A stretch of DNA of 16,044 bases from JBCCRH01 sp039208045. Its GTDB lineage: Bacteria; Bacteroidota; Bacteroidia; Chitinophagales; Saprospiraceae. Location: contig JBCCRH010000087.1 in assembly GCA_039208045.1 (NCBI GenBank), positions 1 to 16,044 on the forward strand. The letters run 5' to 3'. This document shows, piece after piece, positions 5,767-16,000 of the stretch; position 1 is the stretch's first letter; the number at the start of each line of letters is the position of its first letter. The notes beneath the pieces were generated by a model, which did no database searches, was not told the origin of the DNA, and saw nothing but the letters and a program-made list of their open reading frames with translations. The position numbers and the translations under genes are program-made.

Positions 5767-8574
5767 ATGCGGTATCTCTACGCCCTTCTTGCAGTTTTTC
5801 TTTTGTTGCTCTGCCTCCCTGCAAGCCTTCATGCAACCCACAACCGAGCAGGTGACATCACGGTAGAAATAGTCGGTGGTGATGACTGCGGTACGAGTCT
5901 GACGGTAAGAGCGATTATTACTACGTACACAAAAGCCAGTAGTGTAGATGCGGATAGGGATTCACTGGAAATTTGCTGGGGCGATGGTTTTTGCGAAACC
6001 ATTGTCCGAACCAATGGCCCTGGTAATCCACCCCAAGGTGAAGTGCTGGATAATGACATTAAATTTAATACCTATATCGGCTTACACACCTACGGTTCGC
6101 GTGGCATTTACGAAATATCAACTACCGATCCCAACCGGATTTTTGGTATCGAAAATATCCCCAATTCACTCAATACGCCTTTTGCGCTACGAACCATTTA
6201 CCGCTTTGGTAATCCAAATTTTCAGCTCTGCAATAGTACTATTTTTATGACGGTGCCACCGATTGATTTTGCTTGTGTGGGGCAGGTCTACACATACAAT
6301 CCTGGTGCGGTAGATCCCGATTTGAATGACAGCATTGGGTATTCATTTACGGTTCCGCTTTTTGGCGTAGGACTCCCTATTGAAAATTATGTGTTGCCAG
6401 ATCTAATAAATCCTGGCCCAGATAATAATATCAATATCAACCCTGTGACAGGGGATGTGACATGGAATGCACCCCGAAAGGCTGGAGAGTACAATATTGC
6501 TATACAGATGGTGAGCTATCGCAATGGCATTCCTATTGATACGGTAATTCGTGATATGCAGATTTTGGTACAGGAATGTAATAATGTACCTCCGGAAATT
6601 GAAACAGAGTTTGATGAGATCTGTGTGGTAGCTGGTGAAGTATTAGAATTTGACGTAACAGCCACTGCTCCGCTTTTTGAAGAGAATCAACAGGTGCGAC
6701 TGCAAGCATTCGGTGCGCCTTTCGAACAATTCATTAATCCATCGACCTTTACACCAGAGGAAGACGTGTACGTCGATGATCCACTCACAAAGACGTTCCG
6801 ATGGGAAACTACCTGCGAGCATATTGCTGACCAGTTCTACACGGTAGTGTTTAGGGCAGTGGATAATGCGATTGGTGGTACCGGAGGATTGGCTACGCTC
6901 AAATCGGTACGTATTAAAGTAGTTGGCCCACCACCAGAGGATGTCCAGGTAGATGCTGATGGAGAGCAGTTGACGATTAGCTGGGAGAGTCCTTATGATT
7001 GTGAGGAAACGATCAATGAATATTTCCAAGGGTTCACGGTTTGGCGTCGAGAGGGGCCTAATGATTTTCCAATTGATACCTGTACGCCTGGGCTTGAAGG
7101 AAGAGGCTACGTTCGGCTCAATGATGTGCCTATGGCGGATATTCAGGATGAGCGATATGTCTTTTTTGATGCAGATGTACAAAGGGGTAAGACGTATTGC
7201 TATCGGGTATTAGCTGTCTTTTCACGGCTTTCTGCGAGTGGTCAAAACTTTTTCACCCTGGTAGAAAGCTTGCCCTCGGAGGAGGTATGTGAGCAATTGG
7301 AACGCACGGTGCCTATTGTGACGCAAGTTACGGTAGAGGAAACTGATGATACGGATGGGGCTATTCGGGTGCGATGGTCAAAGCCCGACCCTGAAGCGCT
7401 TGATACCCTGGAAACTAATCCTGGGCCTTATCGCTATGAACTATTTCGGGCGGATGGACTTAATCCGGCTGATGCAGACTTCGTTAATGTGTGGGTATCC
7501 CCTAACTTCCCGACCTTTAGTGAAGCTAATGATACGATCTTTACTGACATGGGCATTAATACGGTTGCCAGGCCCTACACGTACCGGATTGACTTTTTTG
7601 TGAAAGCAGATCAAGCGGGTGGGATCAACCTTGGGAGCACTGAACTGGCTTCTTCTATTTTCCTTAATCCTGCGCCTACGGATGAAGCAGTTGATCTAAG
7701 CTGGGATTTTGAGGTGCCTTGGAGCAATGGGTCATATACGGTATTCAGAGAAAATCCTACCGGCAGTGGTACGTTTGACTCTATCGCTACAGTAGTAGAG
7801 CCGCTCTACCGCGATGAGGGACTCATCAATGGGGAGACCTACTGTTACCAAGTGCGCAGTACTGGTTCTTATAGTATAGCAGGCATCATTGATCCTATTA
7901 TCAATTTCTCTCAGGAAGCCTGCGCGGTTCCGATTGATAATGTGCCGCCTTGCCCACCCTTGCTAACGGTGAGTAATCTTTGTGAAACCTCCAGTGGCTG
8001 TCTGGAAGATGATGAAATTAGAAATGAATTAGCATGGGAGCCTTCTTTTAATGTTTGTGGAGAAGATGGAGCTGATGTTGCCGCTTATCGTGTTTATTAT
8101 ACACCAGCAGAGGGCGGTACCTTGGAAGCGGTGGAGCGCGTTGAGGGTGCTTTAAATAATAATTACTTGCATACCCCTCCCTCGGATCGAGGTTTGGCGG
8201 GCTGCTACGCCGTTACGGCTATCGATTCTACTGGTAATGAAAGTGGATTTAGCAATATTATTTGTGTAGACAATTGCCCAATCTATACCCTTCCAAATAC
8301 CTTCACGCCTAATGGAGATGGTCAGAATGACGAGTTTATTCCGTTCCCCTTCTGTTTTATCGAGCGTATAGATTTTAAAGTATTCAATCGTTGGGGGCAG
8401 TTAGTTTTCCAGACTTCTGATCCGAATATTCAGTGGGACGGCCGTAACCTCTCTGGGCAAGAATTGGCGGAGGGCACCTACTACTACAGCTGCCAGATTT
8501 TTGAGCAGCGTATTGATCCGACGCTACCGCAGCAAACAGAGGCACTCAATGGTTATATAGAACTGATTCGGTAG
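5767..8574 (+). CDS. Large secreted modular protein with T9SS type B (gliding-motility-associated) C-terminal domain
   Basis: A 935-residue protein from the ATG at 5767, which opens directly into a signal peptide (hydrophobic 6-18, likely cleavage after A23). A GTG at 5719 in frame would add 16 residues and bury the signal, so I reject it. The mature N-terminus begins THNRAGDI, common in large Bacteroidetes surface proteins. Beta-rich, Cys-containing regions follow to about 385, including a cadherin/Ig-like stretch near VTGDVTWNAPRKAGEY (227-242). Fibronectin-III-like modules lie at roughly 388-512, 515-632, 633-724 and 745-834. The C-terminal CHU_C domain (about 837-935) has FTPNGDGQND (846-855), FNRWGQLVF (873-881), WDG (890-892) and LAEGTYYY (900-907). 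T9SS exports such cargo across the outer membrane and leaves it surface-bound or released. The role is probably adhesive or matrix-related; no catalytic domain is visible and the ligand is unknown. A strong terminator follows 18 bases after the stop. Confidence 0.88.
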   Translation: MRYLYALLAVFLLLLCLPASLHATHNRAGDITVEIVGGDDCGTSLTVRAIITTYTKASSVDADRDSLEICWGDGFCETIVRTNGPGNPPQGEVLDNDIKFNTYIGLHTYGSRGIYEISTTDPNRIFGIENIPNSLNTPFALRTIYRFGNPNFQLCNSTIFMTVPPIDFACVGQVYTYNPGAVDPDLNDSIGYSFTVPLFGVGLPIENYVLPDLINPGPDNNININPVTGDVTWNAPRKAGEYNIAIQMVSYRNGIPIDTVIRDMQILVQECNNVPPEIETEFDEICVVAGEVLEFDVTATAPLFEENQQVRLQAFGAPFEQFINPSTFTPEEDVYVDDPLTKTFRWETTCEHIADQFYTVVFRAVDNAIGGTGGLATLKSVRIKVVGPPPEDVQVDADGEQLTISWESPYDCEETINEYFQGFTVWRREGPNDFPIDTCTPGLEGRGYVRLNDVPMADIQDERYVFFDADVQRGKTYCYRVLAVFSRLSASGQNFFTLVESLPSEEVCEQLERTVPIVTQVTVEETDDTDGAIRVRWSKPDPEALDTLETNPGPYRYELFRADGLNPADADFVNVWVSPNFPTFSEANDTIFTDMGINTVARPYTYRIDFFVKADQAGGINLGSTELASSIFLNPAPTDEAVDLSWDFEVPWSNGSYTVFRENPTGSGTFDSIATVVEPLYRDEGLINGETYCYQVRSTGSYSIAGIIDPIINFSQEACAVPIDNVPPCPPLLTVSNLCETSSGCLEDDEIRNELAWEPSFNVCGEDGADVAAYRVYYTPAEGGTLEAVERVEGALNNNYLHTPPSDRGLAGCYAVTAIDSTGNESGFSNIICVDNCPIYTLPNTFTPNGDGQNDEFIPFPFCFIERIDFKVFNRWGQLVFQTSDPNIQWDGRNLSGQELAEGTYYYSCQIFEQRIDPTLPQQTEALNGYIELIR

Positions 8575-8592
8575 AGGTTTTTAAGGCAGCGC

Positions 8593-8630
8593 AAAAAAAA
8601 GCCCCTTTCAAATGAAAGGGGCTTTTTTTT
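8593..8630. terminator. Bidirectional intrinsic terminator between convergent genes
   Basis: GCCCCTTTC (8601-8609) and GAAAGGGGC (8614-8622) form a perfect 9-bp GC-rich stem around AAAT. Eight A's (8593-8600) precede it and eight T's (8623-8630) follow, so it acts as a stem plus U-run on either strand. It ends the secreted-protein gene on the plus strand and rpoC on the minus strand. Confidence 0.95.
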
Positions 8631-8644
8631 ATCGCTCTTCTTTT

Positions 8645-11600
8645 CTATTCTTCGATCTCTTCGAGCTGTGCTCTTCGAGCTTCGTATTCTTCCTGCGCTT
8701 GTTGTGTAGTCACAAATAGCTGCTGGTACTTGCGGAGTCCTGTACCTGCTGGTATTTGCTTTCCAACAATTACATTTTCCTTCAATCCATTCAAGAAGTC
8801 TTGCTTCGCACCGATGGCCGCTGTACTCAGTACCTTAGTCGTTTCCTGGAAAGAAGCAGCTGAAATCCAGCTGTATGTTCCAAGAGAAGACTTCGTAATA
8901 CCCTGTAGCAGTGGGCTAGAAGTAGCAGCGATTGCATCGCGGTACTCCATGATCTTACGGTCATTACGCTTCAAGAAAGAGTTCTCTTCGCGTACTTCGC
9001 GTAAGGTCACTAGCTGACCAGCCTTTAGGCGCTGCGAGTCACCTGGGTCAGTGATGAACTTCTTATCGAAAATCCAATCGTTCTCTTCGAAGAATTCGTA
9101 GCGTTCTACTGCTTCGCCTTCTAGGAATTTGGTATCTCCTGGATCTTCAATTTGTACCCTACGCATCATCTGGCGTACGATCACCTCCATGTGCTTGTTG
9201 TTGATCGTAATACCTTGGGAGCGGTATACTTCCTGTACACCATTTACAAGGTACTGCTGTACGGCGAATGGCCCACGGATATTTAGAATATCTCTTGGAG
9301 AAGTAGCTCCATCAGAGAGTGGTGTACCGGCCCGTACAAAGTCACCATCTTGTACTAAGATATGCTTCGACAAACCAATTAGGTATTTGCGACGCTGACT
9401 GTCTTTTGCTGTTACAATCACCTCGCGATTACCACGCTTGATCTTACCAAATGAAACCACCCCATCTATTTCTGAAACGACAGAAGGATTAGACGGATTA
9501 CGTGCTTCAAATAGTTCTGTTACACGCGGAAGACCACCCGTAATATCCTGAATCTTACCCAGCTTCCGTGGAATCTTCACGATCTTCTGACCAGCACTTA
9601 CCTGATCTCCATCTTCAATAGAGATATAGGCACCCACTGGAAGGTTGTAGTTACGTAGTTCTTCTCCATCTGGAGATACGATCTTAATCGTTGGTATCTT
9701 GCGCTTGTTCTTACTTTCCACAATTACCTTTTCGGCAAAACCAGTCTGATCATCTCGCTCTACGCGGAAGGTCACTCCTTCTTCGATAGAATCAAACTTC
9801 GCAATACCACTAAATTCTGTGATGATGACTGCGTTGAATGGATCCCACTCACAGATCATATCCCCTTTCTTCACTGTTTGCCCTTCTTCTACTTTTAAGG
9901 TAGCACCATATGGAATGTAGTGCGACACGTAAATTTTCTTCGACTCCGGATCAACGATGCGAATCTCACCAGTACGAGAAAGTACAGTACGCTGCGTGTT
10001 TCCTTCATCATCTAGTGAATCAGTAATACGCATGCTATCGAACTCCAACTTACCATTGAACTTAGAAACAATCTCAGACTCGGTCTTCGATACAGAAGCG
10101 ATACCACCCACGTGGAAGGTACGCAAGGTCAACTGTGTACCCGGCTCACCAATAGACTGTGCTGCGATGATACCTACGGCATCCCCTTGTTCTGCTATAC
10201 GGCCAGTAGCCATATTCTTACCATAACACTTCGCACAAACCCCACGCTTAGTTTCGCAGGTAAGTACGGAACGAATAGTAACGGTTTCTACTCCTTCTCC
10301 CTCAATGTATTCAGCGGCTCTAGAGTCGATGTATTCTCCGGATTTGTCAATAAACTCATCCGTTACAGGATGCATTATATCATATAAAGTATAGCGGCCA
10401 TTAATTCTAGAGGCCAATCCTTCTATTACCTTCTCATTATCCTTCAAGGCACTGGTTTCAATACCACGTAATGTGCCACAGTCTTCAGCCATGATCACTA
10501 CATCTTGTGCTACATCCACCAAACGACGTGTCAAGTAACCTGCATCTGCTGTCTTCAAGGCAGTATCTGCAAGACCCTTACGCGCACCGTGTGTAGAGAT
10601 AAAGTATTCGAGTACCGATAGGCCATCGACAAAGTTCGAGAGGATTGGGTTTTCAATAACCGCTCCACCCGTATCGCCAGATTTTCTTGGCTTGGCCATC
10701 AGACCACGCAAGCCACAAAGCTGCTTGATCTGCTGCTTCGAACCACGAGCTCCCGAGTCTAGCATCATGTATACTGAGTTGAACCCTTGCTTGTGTAGCG
10801 CAAGTTCTTTCATCAAGGTATCGGTGATACGGTTATCTGCGTACGTCCACTTATCGATGATTTGGTTGTAGCGCTCGTTGTTGGTAATCAATCCCATGTT
10901 GTAGTTATCCCACACTTCATCTACCTCCGTCTGCGCTTCTTCCAACATAGACTCTTTGATACTTGGCGTAATCAAATCTCCCAAGTTGAACGACAAGCCT
11001 CCTTTGAATGACCACAAGAATCCTAGCTCTTTGATCTTATCTAAGAAGTGTGCAGTAACCGAAAAGTTAGTGCGCTCGATAACGCCACCAATTACCTTTT
11101 TCAGGTTCTTCTTGGTCAACAGCACGTTGATAAATGGTACATCTTCTGGCACTGCCTCGTTGAAGATTACTCGGCCGGTAGTGGTATCCGTAAGACGGTG
11201 TACTAGTTTTCCATCTTCTCCTTCCACTGGGACTCTTGCTTGAATTTTTGCATGCAAATCAAGCTGACCTTCATTGTAGGCAATAATTACCTCTTCTGGA
11301 GAATAAAAGCGTCTACCCTCTCCTTTCACTACCCGCTCTTCGGTAGAAGTACGCTCTTTGGTAATGTAGTACAATCCTAATACCATATCCTGAGAAGGTA
11401 GCGTGATCGGCGAACCATTCTGAGGATTCAGCATATTGTGTGCAGAAAGCATCAGTACTTGCGCTTCCAGGATTGCCGCTTGGCTCAGTGGCACGTGTAC
11501 CGCCATTTGGTCACCATCAAAATCCGCATTGAAGGCACCACATACGAGTGGGTGTAGCTGAATTGCTTTTCCTTCAATCAATTTAGGCTGGAATGCCTGA

Positions 11601-12946
11601 ATGGACAAACGGTGAAGCGTCGGAGCACGGTTGAGCATGACCGGATGCCCTTTCAATATATTTTCCAGGATTTCCCAAATCACAGGATCTTTGCGATCCA
11701 CCAGCTTCTTCGCTGACTTTACGGTTTTCACAATACCACGCTCGATCAACTTACGGATCACAAACGGCTTGAACAGCTCAGCTGCCATTCCTTTCGGAAT
11801 ACCACACTCATGTAATTTCAAAGTAGGACCTACCACAATCACCGAACGACCAGAGTAATCCACACGCTTACCCAACAAGTTTTGGCGGAAACGTCCTTGC
11901 TTACCCTTCAAAATATCACTCAATGACTTCAATGCACGACCACCTTCTGCTTTTACCGCATTCGACTTTCGAGAATTGTCGAACAAGGAATCTACTGCCT
12001 CTTGAAGCATTCGCTTCTCATTTCGCAAAATCACCTCTGGTGCTTTGATCTCCAACAAGCGCTTTAGGCGGTTGTTACGGATAATTACCCGGCGGTATAG
12101 ATCATTCAAATCAGAACTTGCAAATCGACCACCGTCTAGTGGTACTAATGGACGCAATTCGGGTGGTACTACAGGTAAATACTGAATAATCGTCCACTCT
12201 GGGCGATTCTCAATGCGTGTATTTCCATCCCGGAATGCTTCTACTACTCTCAGACGCTTCAGGGCTTCTGACTTACGCTGCTGCGAAGTCTCTGTAGCTG
12301 CTTGGTGGCGTAGCTGGTAAGATAGGGCGTCCAAATCTAAGCGCATCAACAACTCCTTCACAGCCTCCGCACCCATCTTAGCAATAAACTTAGTGGGATC
12401 AGAATCTTCCAACATCTGATTATCCTGAGGTAGTGTATCTAGGATTTCCAAGTATTCCTCCTCTGTCAACAAATCCATCTTCGCAACGCCTTCCTCTTCT
12501 TTCACGCCCGCCTGTACCACTACATAGCGCTCATAGTAAATGATAGACTCTAACTTCTTAGAAGATAAGCCCAGCATGTAGCCAATCTTGTTTGGCAAGG
12601 ACTTGAAAAACCAAATATGCACCACAGGCACTACTAATTTGATGTGCCCCATTCTCTCCCGACGTACCTTTTTCTCTGTTACCTCTACCCCACAGCGATC
12701 ACAAACAATACCCTTGTAACGGATACGCTTGTACTTACCACAGTAGCACTCGTAATCCTTTACAGGGCCAAAGATTCTTTCACAGAACAGACCATCACGC
12801 TCTGGCTTGTACGAACGATAGTTAATCGTTTCCGGCTTCAGAACCTCTCCATAAGAGCGTTCCAAAATATCATCCGGAGAAGACAAGCTGATCGTGATGC
12901 TATCGAAATTCTGCTTCTGAATATGACTCTTCTTTTTAAAAGACAT
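8645..12946 (-). CDS. rpoC: DNA-directed RNA polymerase beta' subunit
   Basis: A 1433-residue protein, normal for Bacteroidetes RpoC. It forms the catalytic clamp of RNA polymerase together with RpoB. The start MSFKKK at 12946 is preferred to an in-frame TTG at 12958 that adds only four residues. Landmarks from the N-terminus: the zinc-ribbon cysteines at 67, 69, 82 and 85 (CYC..CDRC), the clamp and lid regions, and the active site NADFDGD (473-479), whose three aspartates bind the catalytic Mg. Next come SGARGSKQQIKQLCGLRGLM (731-750), the bridge helix (about 793-815, with LKTADAGYLTRR), the second zinc site (Cys 823, 897, 904, 907) and the trigger loop near GEPGTQLTLRTFHVGG (933-948). The C-terminus is Gln/Glu-rich. 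It is transcribed after rpoB across a 73-base spacer with a hairpin and ends at the shared bidirectional terminator. Confidence 0.98.
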   Translation of the reverse strand: MSFKKKSHIQKQNFDSITISLSSPDDILERSYGEVLKPETINYRSYKPERDGLFCERIFGPVKDYECYCGKYKRIRYKGIVCDRCGVEVTEKKVRRERMGHIKLVVPVVHIWFFKSLPNKIGYMLGLSSKKLESIIYYERYVVVQAGVKEEEGVAKMDLLTEEEYLEILDTLPQDNQMLEDSDPTKFIAKMGAEAVKELLMRLDLDALSYQLRHQAATETSQQRKSEALKRLRVVEAFRDGNTRIENRPEWTIIQYLPVVPPELRPLVPLDGGRFASSDLNDLYRRVIIRNNRLKRLLEIKAPEVILRNEKRMLQEAVDSLFDNSRKSNAVKAEGGRALKSLSDILKGKQGRFRQNLLGKRVDYSGRSVIVVGPTLKLHECGIPKGMAAELFKPFVIRKLIERGIVKTVKSAKKLVDRKDPVIWEILENILKGHPVMLNRAPTLHRLSIQAFQPKLIEGKAIQLHPLVCGAFNADFDGDQMAVHVPLSQAAILEAQVLMLSAHNMLNPQNGSPITLPSQDMVLGLYYITKERTSTEERVVKGEGRRFYSPEEVIIAYNEGQLDLHAKIQARVPVEGEDGKLVHRLTDTTTGRVIFNEAVPEDVPFINVLLTKKNLKKVIGGVIERTNFSVTAHFLDKIKELGFLWSFKGGLSFNLGDLITPSIKESMLEEAQTEVDEVWDNYNMGLITNNERYNQIIDKWTYADNRITDTLMKELALHKQGFNSVYMMLDSGARGSKQQIKQLCGLRGLMAKPRKSGDTGGAVIENPILSNFVDGLSVLEYFISTHGARKGLADTALKTADAGYLTRRLVDVAQDVVIMAEDCGTLRGIETSALKDNEKVIEGLASRINGRYTLYDIMHPVTDEFIDKSGEYIDSRAAEYIEGEGVETVTIRSVLTCETKRGVCAKCYGKNMATGRIAEQGDAVGIIAAQSIGEPGTQLTLRTFHVGGIASVSKTESEIVSKFNGKLEFDSMRITDSLDDEGNTQRTVLSRTGEIRIVDPESKKIYVSHYIPYGATLKVEEGQTVKKGDMICEWDPFNAVIITEFSGIAKFDSIEEGVTFRVERDDQTGFAEKVIVESKNKRKIPTIKIVSPDGEELRNYNLPVGAYISIEDGDQVSAGQKIVKIPRKLGKIQDITGGLPRVTELFEARNPSNPSVVSEIDGVVSFGKIKRGNREVIVTAKDSQRRKYLIGLSKHILVQDGDFVRAGTPLSDGATSPRDILNIRGPFAVQQYLVNGVQEVYRSQGITINNKHMEVIVRQMMRRVQIEDPGDTKFLEGEAVERYEFFEENDWIFDKKFITDPGDSQRLKAGQLVTLREVREENSFLKRNDRKIMEYRDAIAATSSPLLQGITKSSLGTYSWISAASFQETTKVLSTAAIGAKQDFLNGLKENVIVGKQIPAGTGLRKYQQLFVTTQQAQEEYEARRAQLEEIEE

Positions 12947-12965
12947 ATGGTATATCAATTTATGT

Positions 12966-13004
12966 CAAGCTGCGACTTTCAATACTAAAGAAAGTCGCAA
13001 CTTG
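12966..13004 (-). other. Stem-loop in the rpoB-rpoC spacer
   Basis: GCGACTTTC (12972-12980) and GAAAGTCGC (12990-12998) are perfect 9-base arms around a 9-base loop. CAAG (12966-12969) and CTTG (13001-13004) extend the stem after a 2+2 internal mismatch. On the transcribed minus strand no U-run follows, so it is not an intrinsic terminator and rpoC should be read through. Its position suggests an RNA processing, stability or translation-coupling element; that role is inference. Confidence 0.65.
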
Positions 13005-13019
13005 GGTTATTAACAGCTA

Positions 13020-16000
13020 TTAATCAAATTTTACATCGAGGGCCAATCCACGCAACTCATGCACGAGTACGTTGAATGACTCTGGTATATTCGGCTCTGG
13101 CAAATTGTCTCCTTTGACAATCGCCTCGTAAGCCTTGGCACGACCATTAATATCATCTGACTTAATGGTTAGTAGCTCTTGCAAGATGTTAGAAGCACCG
13201 AAGGCCTCCAATGCCCATACCTCCATCTCACCAAAACGCTGACCACCAAACTGAGCTTTACCACCCAGTGGTTGCTGCGTAATGAGGGAGTATGGCCCAA
13301 TCGAACGAGCGTGCATCTTATCGTCCACCATGTGTGATAGTTTCAGCATGTAGATCACACCTACCGTTGCTTGCTGGTGGAATCGGTCACCAGTCTCTCC
13401 ATCATGTAAGTAGGTTTGACCCAAAGATGGAAGATTAGCAGACTGAATATACTCTTCAATCTCTTCTTGGCTCGCCCCGTCAAAGATGGGGGTACCAAAC
13501 TTCATGCCTAGCTTCTCACCTGCCCAACCGAGTACCGTTTCAAAAATCTGTCCAAGATTCATACGAGAAGGTACCCCAAGTGGATTCAAAACAATATCTA
13601 CTGGTGTTCCATCCTCCAAGAACGGCATATCTTCGATCCGCACGATACGAGCCACAATACCTTTGTTACCGTGACGTCCTGCAAGCTTATCACCTACTTT
13701 TAGCTTACGCTTCTTCGCCATGTAGACTTTCGCTAACTTCAAAACGCCCGCTGGCAGTTCATCTCCAATACTGATATTGAATTTCTCGCGCTTGTACTTA
13801 CCTACTTCCTCGTTTACTTTAATACTGTAGTTGTGCAATAAGCGAGCTACTAAGCTATTAGTATCTTCAACATCCGTCCAGTTGGAGTAGTCTACTGTTG
13901 TGTAATCTACTTCACGAAGCAGCTCTTGCGAAAACTTCACGCCTTTTGGCACTAGTGCTTCATTATAGATGCTCTTCACGCCATTAGACATCTTGTTCTT
14001 CAACAAGACTAGTAACTTATCGATCAAGATCGTTTTCAGCTCATTCAACGCCACCTTATGCTGGTCTTCCAGCTTAGATAGCAATTCCTTCTCTTGCGCT
14101 TTCTGCACTTTATCCTTCTTAGCACGAGCAAATAATTGCTTATCGATAATGATACCCTTAGTGGATGGTGGTGCTTTCAAAGAAGCATCTTTTACATCTC
14201 CTGCCTTATCTCCGAAGATCGCTCTCAAAAGTTTCTCTTCTGGAGTCGGATCGGATTCCCCTTTCGGTGTAATCTTACCAATAAGAATATCGCCTTCACG
14301 CACCCACGCACCTACGCGAATGATTCCATTTTCATCTAGATCCTTCGTCGCTTCTTCACTTACATTCGGAATGTCATTTGTTAGCTCTTCTTCCCCTAAC
14401 TTAGTATCCCGTACATCCAGCTCAAAGTGCTCGATGTGTAGCGAAGTAAAGATGTCTTCTCGTACCACTCTTTCGGATAATACGATGGCATCCTCAAAGT
14501 TATATCCTTTCCAAGGCATAAAGGCCACTTTCATATTTTGGCCCAGTGCCAACTCCCCTTTCTCCGTAGCGTAGCCATCACAAAGGATCATGCCCTTCTC
14601 TACGCGGTCACCACGGCGTACAATTGGCGTTAGGTTGATACAAGTTCCCTGGTTAGTACGACGGAACTTAATCAACTTATATACCTTACGGTTATCTTCA
14701 AAAGAAACTAACTGCTCCTCATCTGTACGATCATAACGAATTACGATTTCGTTCGCATCCACATACTCCACTACTCCATCTCCTTCCGCGTTGATCAACA
14801 TTCGAGAATCTCGTGCTACTTTTCCTTCCAAGCCAGTACCCACAATAGGTGACTTTGGACGAATCAAGGGCACCGCTTGACGCTGCATATTAGAGCCCAT
14901 CAAGGCACGGTTGGCATCATCATTTTCTAAGAACGGAATCATCGATGCAGATACCCCCACAATTTGGTTAGGTGCCACATCCATATATTCCAGCTCCTCT
15001 GGAGTTAGTACAGGGAAATCACCATGCTCACGTGCCTTAATACGATCCGACTGGAAAATTCCACCCTCATCGATCGGCGCATTTGCTTGTGCAATCTTCT
15101 TGAAATCCTCTCCTTCAGCAGATAGGTATTCTGGTTCAAGGGTTGTTACCACTTTTCCATCTTCTACCTTACGGTAAGGAGTTTCCAAAAATCCCATCTT
15201 ATTCACCTTTGCGTGTACGCAAAGGGTAGAAATCAACCCGATATTCGGCCCTTCTGGCGTTTCAATTGTACACAGGCGACCGTAGTGCGAGTAGTGTACA
15301 TCACGTACCTCAAAACCTGCACGCTCCCGCGATAGACCACCAGGCCCCAGGGCAGAAATACGACGCTTATGCGTAATTTCTGATAGTGGATTGGTTTGAT
15401 CCAGGAATTGCGATAACTGACTCGTACCGAAGAAGGAATTGATTACGGAAGATAAAGTACGCGCATTAATCAAGTCAATTGGCGTAAATACCTCGTTGTC
15501 CCGAACATTCATCCGCTCTCTAATCGTACGCGCCATACGTGCCAAACCAACACCAAACTGAGCATACAATTGCTCTCCCACCGTACGCACTCGACGATTA
15601 CTTAAGTGATCAATATCATCGATCTCTGCCCGCTGATTCATTAAGCTCACCAAGTATTTAACAATTTCGATGATATCCTCCTTAGTGAGTACCAAGACGG
15701 ACTTCTCGATTCCGAGGTCAAGCTTTCTGTTAATCTTATAGCGCCCTACTTCACCAAGGTTGTAGCGCTTATCGGAAAAGAACAATTTATCGATAATACC
15801 ACGTGCTGTCTCCTCATCCGGTGGATCAGTACCACGAAGTTGGCGGTAGATGTATTGTACCGCTTCCATTTCTGAACTGGAAGGATCTTTTTGCAGCGTA
15901 TTGTAGATAATGGAGTAATCCTGCTCAATATCATCTTTTTGAAGCACTACTGTTTCTGTGCCCGCATCGAGAATTAACTCAATATTTTCTTCGTCAAGAA

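Noticed and set aside
6643..7182. 179-codon minus-strand frame inside the T9SS cargo gene
   Set aside because: The plus-strand gene is continuous and domain-supported here; the antisense protein has no recognisable features.
13969..14574. 201-codon plus-strand frame antisense to rpoB
   Set aside because: It is Ser/Phe-rich shadow sequence opposite conserved RpoB codons, with no promoter or family resemblance.
15945..15947. GTG as the rpoB start
   Set aside because: The frame stays open and RpoB-like to the window edge, and the visible part lacks the N-terminal lobe, so this is an internal Val.
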